Below are positions 31,029 to 33,374 of a stretch of DNA of 33,374 nt, piece after piece; position 1 is the stretch's first letter, and each line of letters starts with the position of its first letter. Under the pieces are notes generated by a model that had not been told where the DNA came from, made no database searches, and was given only the letters and a program-made list of their open reading frames with translations. The stretch is taken from assembly GCA_014378525.1 (NCBI GenBank), contig JACMNL010000011.1, positions 1-33,374 of the forward strand, in the 5' to 3' direction. The stretch is from Bacteriovorax sp. GTDB lineage: Bacteria > Bdellovibrionota > Bacteriovoracia > Bacteriovoracales > Bacteriovoracaceae. Made by a program: the position numbers and the translations under genes.

Positions 31029-33032
31029 TTACCAGACAGAACAACGGTTCTTAGGTGCCATCGCCTGCCCTTCACTACATTGAAAAGTTTTTGCAAATTC
31101 CGGAAAATTTGAAATAACACCATTCACTCTGAATTTTGGAGTTGAATGAACATCAGTATTGATCGTCGTACGTTCTGCTTCTTTCGTCATTTTCCCACAC
31201 CACGACTGTCCGTAAGCGATAAAGAAAGTTTTCATATCTGCTTCTGGAATGTTTGGATTCGTTTTATAAAAAGCAGCAAGGGCCAGTTTTAATCCACCTA
31301 GGTCTGCAATGTTTTCACCGAGAGAAAGTTTTCCATCGAGAGAGACACCTTCTTCAGTTTTGTATGTATTGTACTGGTCAACCAGGCACTGTGATTTTTT
31401 CTGGTAAACAGCGGCCGAATCTTTTGACCACCAGTTTTTTAAATTTCCAAGTTCATCGTACTGGCTTCCGGAATCATCGAATCCGTGAGTCATCTCATGG
31501 CCAATCGTAGCTCCCGTTGCTCCGTAGTTCGCTGCCAGGCTTGAATTAACATTGAATAGTGGTGCCTGTAAAATCCCAGCAGGGAAAACCACTTCGTTCA
31601 TTGTAGGGTCATAATAAGCGTTGTCAGTAGGTGGTGTCATCCCCCAGATACTTCTGTTCACCGGAAGATTTGCTTTTTTGATTGAATCATTGAACTGGAA
31701 AACATTTGAAGCAAGTGAGTTCATGAACCACGAATCATCTGTCACTTCCAGTTCATCATAAGTTCTGAACTGATCAGGGAAACCGATTTTCTGGTTTAGT
31801 TTTTCAATTTTTTTAAGTGCACCGACTTTCGTCTGGTCATCCATCCAGTCCAGCTTTGTAATCATTTCCTTTAAAGAATCTTTTACGTTGAAGACCAAGT
31901 TGTCTGCCATTTCTTTTGAATTTTGTCCGAAGGCCACTTTTATGAAGGCTTCACCAAGAGCTTCGCCCATACTGTTATCAACTGAGGCAATACACAATTT
32001 CCATTGTGGTTCGCGCTCAGATGTACCATTCATGATTTTTCCGTAGAAATTAAAGTGTTCATTCTGAAGGGCCATCGTTGAAAACTTTGACGTCTCACGA
32101 ATCGTATCCCATGTCATATAGGCCTTTAGGTCTGACAATGAAGTCTTTTCAATAAGCGCAGAAAGTTTCTGGAAGTATGCAGGGCTCACAACGTTCAGGA
32201 CATCAGATGCTGCAAAATTGATTGCAGAAAAATATTGATTCCAGTTTAATGCTGGAGTTTTCTTTTGAAGTGCTGCTTTCCCGATTGGATTATAAGTTTT
32301 TATAGGATCCTGCTGGTCCTGAGCAGATAACTGAATTCTTGCAATCGCTGTTTCCAGTTTAAAAATTTTATTTGTCAGTGTGTTTGCTTCATCTGAGTGA
32401 ATGCCTGCAAGTAGTAAAGATTGTTTAATGTGGTTTTTGTAAGCAACTCTGATTTTGCTGTTTTCTTCGTCACTGTAATAACCTTTTTCCGGTAAACCTA
32501 AACCTGCCTGATCAACAGTGGCAATCATATGAGTCGCATCGCCCGGGTTTTGCATTGTATAGATGCCAAAAAAAGGATTGATCCCTTTTTTATGAAGAAG
32601 TGCAACCAGAGGCATGAAATTTTCTTTGTTCTGAAGAAGGTGAATTTTTTCCAGAAGATCTTCAGTTCCTCTTTTCGCAGTTACTTCGTTGCCTGCAGTG
32701 TTCAAACAAGCTGAATAAACTTTTCCCAGCTTTTCTGATTCAATCTGCCCCGGTGTATTGTTTCCAACCTGATAGTTTTGAAGAATATTTTTCAGGATCA
32801 CCAGAGTGTTTTCATCGATTTCTGAAAATCTATAGATCTGACTTTTATCTGCTGGAATTGGAGTTGATTTTAACCAGCTTCCACAAGCATATTGAAAAAA
32901 ATCTTCGCAGGGATTTACCGACTGATCAACAAGACTCATGTCTACAACTTCTTTAGATGTTGTAAGTTTTGCGGCCATTGCTGTTCCGGAAATTAGAAGA
33001 GTGATAAAAAGTGCGGGAATTAATTTTTTCAA
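31029..33032 (-). CDS. Secreted M13-family (neprilysin/PepO-like) zinc metallopeptidase
   Basis: A 667-residue peptidase with signal peptide 'MKKLIPALFITLLISGTAMA'. The M13 N-terminal signature 'NPCEDFFQYACGSW' (40-53) is followed by the large helical domain. The zinc site is 'HEMTH' (His512, Glu513, His516) with the third ligand Glu573 in 'GENIADLGG' (572-580). The substrate-binding 'NAYYDP' (471-476) and the C-terminal 'CSVW' are typical. Length fits bacterial PepO-type enzymes. M13 peptidases cut short peptides; here it is exported and probably digests peptides released outside or in the periplasm. A ribosome site (GGAG) lies upstream of the ATG. Confidence 0.95.
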   Translation of the reverse strand: MKKLIPALFITLLISGTAMAAKLTTSKEVVDMSLVDQSVNPCEDFFQYACGSWLKSTPIPADKSQIYRFSEIDENTLVILKNILQNYQVGNNTPGQIESEKLGKVYSACLNTAGNEVTAKRGTEDLLEKIHLLQNKENFMPLVALLHKKGINPFFGIYTMQNPGDATHMIATVDQAGLGLPEKGYYSDEENSKIRVAYKNHIKQSLLLAGIHSDEANTLTNKIFKLETAIARIQLSAQDQQDPIKTYNPIGKAALQKKTPALNWNQYFSAINFAASDVLNVVSPAYFQKLSALIEKTSLSDLKAYMTWDTIRETSKFSTMALQNEHFNFYGKIMNGTSEREPQWKLCIASVDNSMGEALGEAFIKVAFGQNSKEMADNLVFNVKDSLKEMITKLDWMDDQTKVGALKKIEKLNQKIGFPDQFRTYDELEVTDDSWFMNSLASNVFQFNDSIKKANLPVNRSIWGMTPPTDNAYYDPTMNEVVFPAGILQAPLFNVNSSLAANYGATGATIGHEMTHGFDDSGSQYDELGNLKNWWSKDSAAVYQKKSQCLVDQYNTYKTEEGVSLDGKLSLGENIADLGGLKLALAAFYKTNPNIPEADMKTFFIAYGQSWCGKMTKEAERTTINTDVHSTPKFRVNGVISNFPEFAKTFQCSEGQAMAPKNRCSVW

Positions 33033-33221
33033 GTGATACTCCGAACGGCATGTTCAATTAGAAATCACAAAAACCTTAACAAAGAAAAATATCAATGCAA
33101 ACAGGTGCGAATTAGCACCGTCTCTTTAATTTTAGTCGATCTTATTAGAGTGAGTTACTGCTGTGAATTATCGTCTGAGATTAAAAAAAATTAATCTATA
33201 ATCAGACTTACATTGTGAATG

Positions 33222-33374
33222 TCAGCTTTTTTCGATCGCGAGCTTTCTCCAGAGGAGCTGCAGCTTTTTTAATTCGCCATTTTTTTTGATGATTTCAAAA
33301 CCGCGGTCAAACTTTTCCATCGCCTCTAAACTTTTAGAATTTTTTTTACTGAAGGCCAGATAACCTTTGAGTAC
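33222..33374 (-). CDS. C-terminal end of a periplasmic solute-binding protein (5' part outside window)
   Basis: The last 50 codons of a minus-strand gene that continues past the right edge of the window. The sequence 'YLAFSKKNSK', followed by 'FEIIKKNGELKKL', matches the C-terminal lobe of family 3 solute-binding proteins and resembles the end of the protein at 24057-24836 ('YLVFSKSFYKK'). It is on the same strand as the M13 peptidase gene, 189 bp upstream of it. Signal peptide and ligand-binding residues cannot be seen. Confidence 0.65.
   Translation of the reverse strand, partial: VLKGYLAFSKKNSKSLEAMEKFDRGFEIIKKNGELKKLQLLWRKLAIEKS

Noticed and set aside
33173..33207. Inverted repeat GTCTG...CAGAC with an inner AGATTAA/TTAATCT stem
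   Set aside because: The T run is in the loop and not after the stem, and the stem has a 5-base bulge, so it is not a convincing terminator.

Overview
The window looks like chromosomal DNA of a low-GC Gram-negative bacterium. Both strands are densely coded, Shine-Dalgarno sequences are strong, TTG and GTG starts are common, and there are many exported proteins and lipoproteins. OxyR, a MaeB-type malic enzyme, a bifunctional Rel/SpoT, an FHA-like sigma54 activator and a rich set of secreted hydrolases together would fit a bdellovibrio-like or bacteriovorax-like lineage. That placement is inference; no rRNA is present to confirm it.

Layout. 1-2765: the end of a probable siderophore-synthetase-like gene, oxyR, and a secreted papain-fold peptidase. 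2750-5520 (minus): a TPP riboswitch followed by ykoE-ykoD-ykoC, an ECF importer for thiamine or its HMP precursor. 5655-10121 (plus): maeB, ridA, a DUF218 membrane protein and a secreted penicillin-binding-like serine hydrolase, tightly packed. 10129-14504 (minus): a lipoprotein gene, then yicC-gmk-spoT; the yicC ribosome binding site lies in a perfect inverted repeat. 14704-17070: a membrane protein with two FliL-like domains, converging on and overlapping an FHA-like sigma54 activator. 17200-21630: engB, a small helical protein, an acyltransferase-epimerase pair and a secreted cyanophycinase-like peptidase. 21774-21859: tRNA-Leu(CAA) with its own promoter.

21860 to about 24056 is a very AT-rich accessory patch directly 3' of the tRNA. 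It holds a two-repeat cysteine-rich lipoprotein, small membrane proteins, a gene broken at a seven-G tract, a decayed VOC-like gene and a three-copy motif found just 3' of small-gene stop codons. It is the most unusual part of the window. 24057-33374 returns to ordinary genes: a solute-binding protein, a GST, a small secreted Cys protein, truA, a cupin, a secreted isochorismatase-like hydrolase beside a LysR regulator, two secreted proteins of unknown function, a secreted M13 metallopeptidase, and the end of another solute-binding protein.

The genome is compact: in seven of eleven convergent gene pairs the coding regions touch or overlap, four of them through shared 4-bp stop codons. I found no complete mobile element, integrase, CRISPR array or recognisable defence system.
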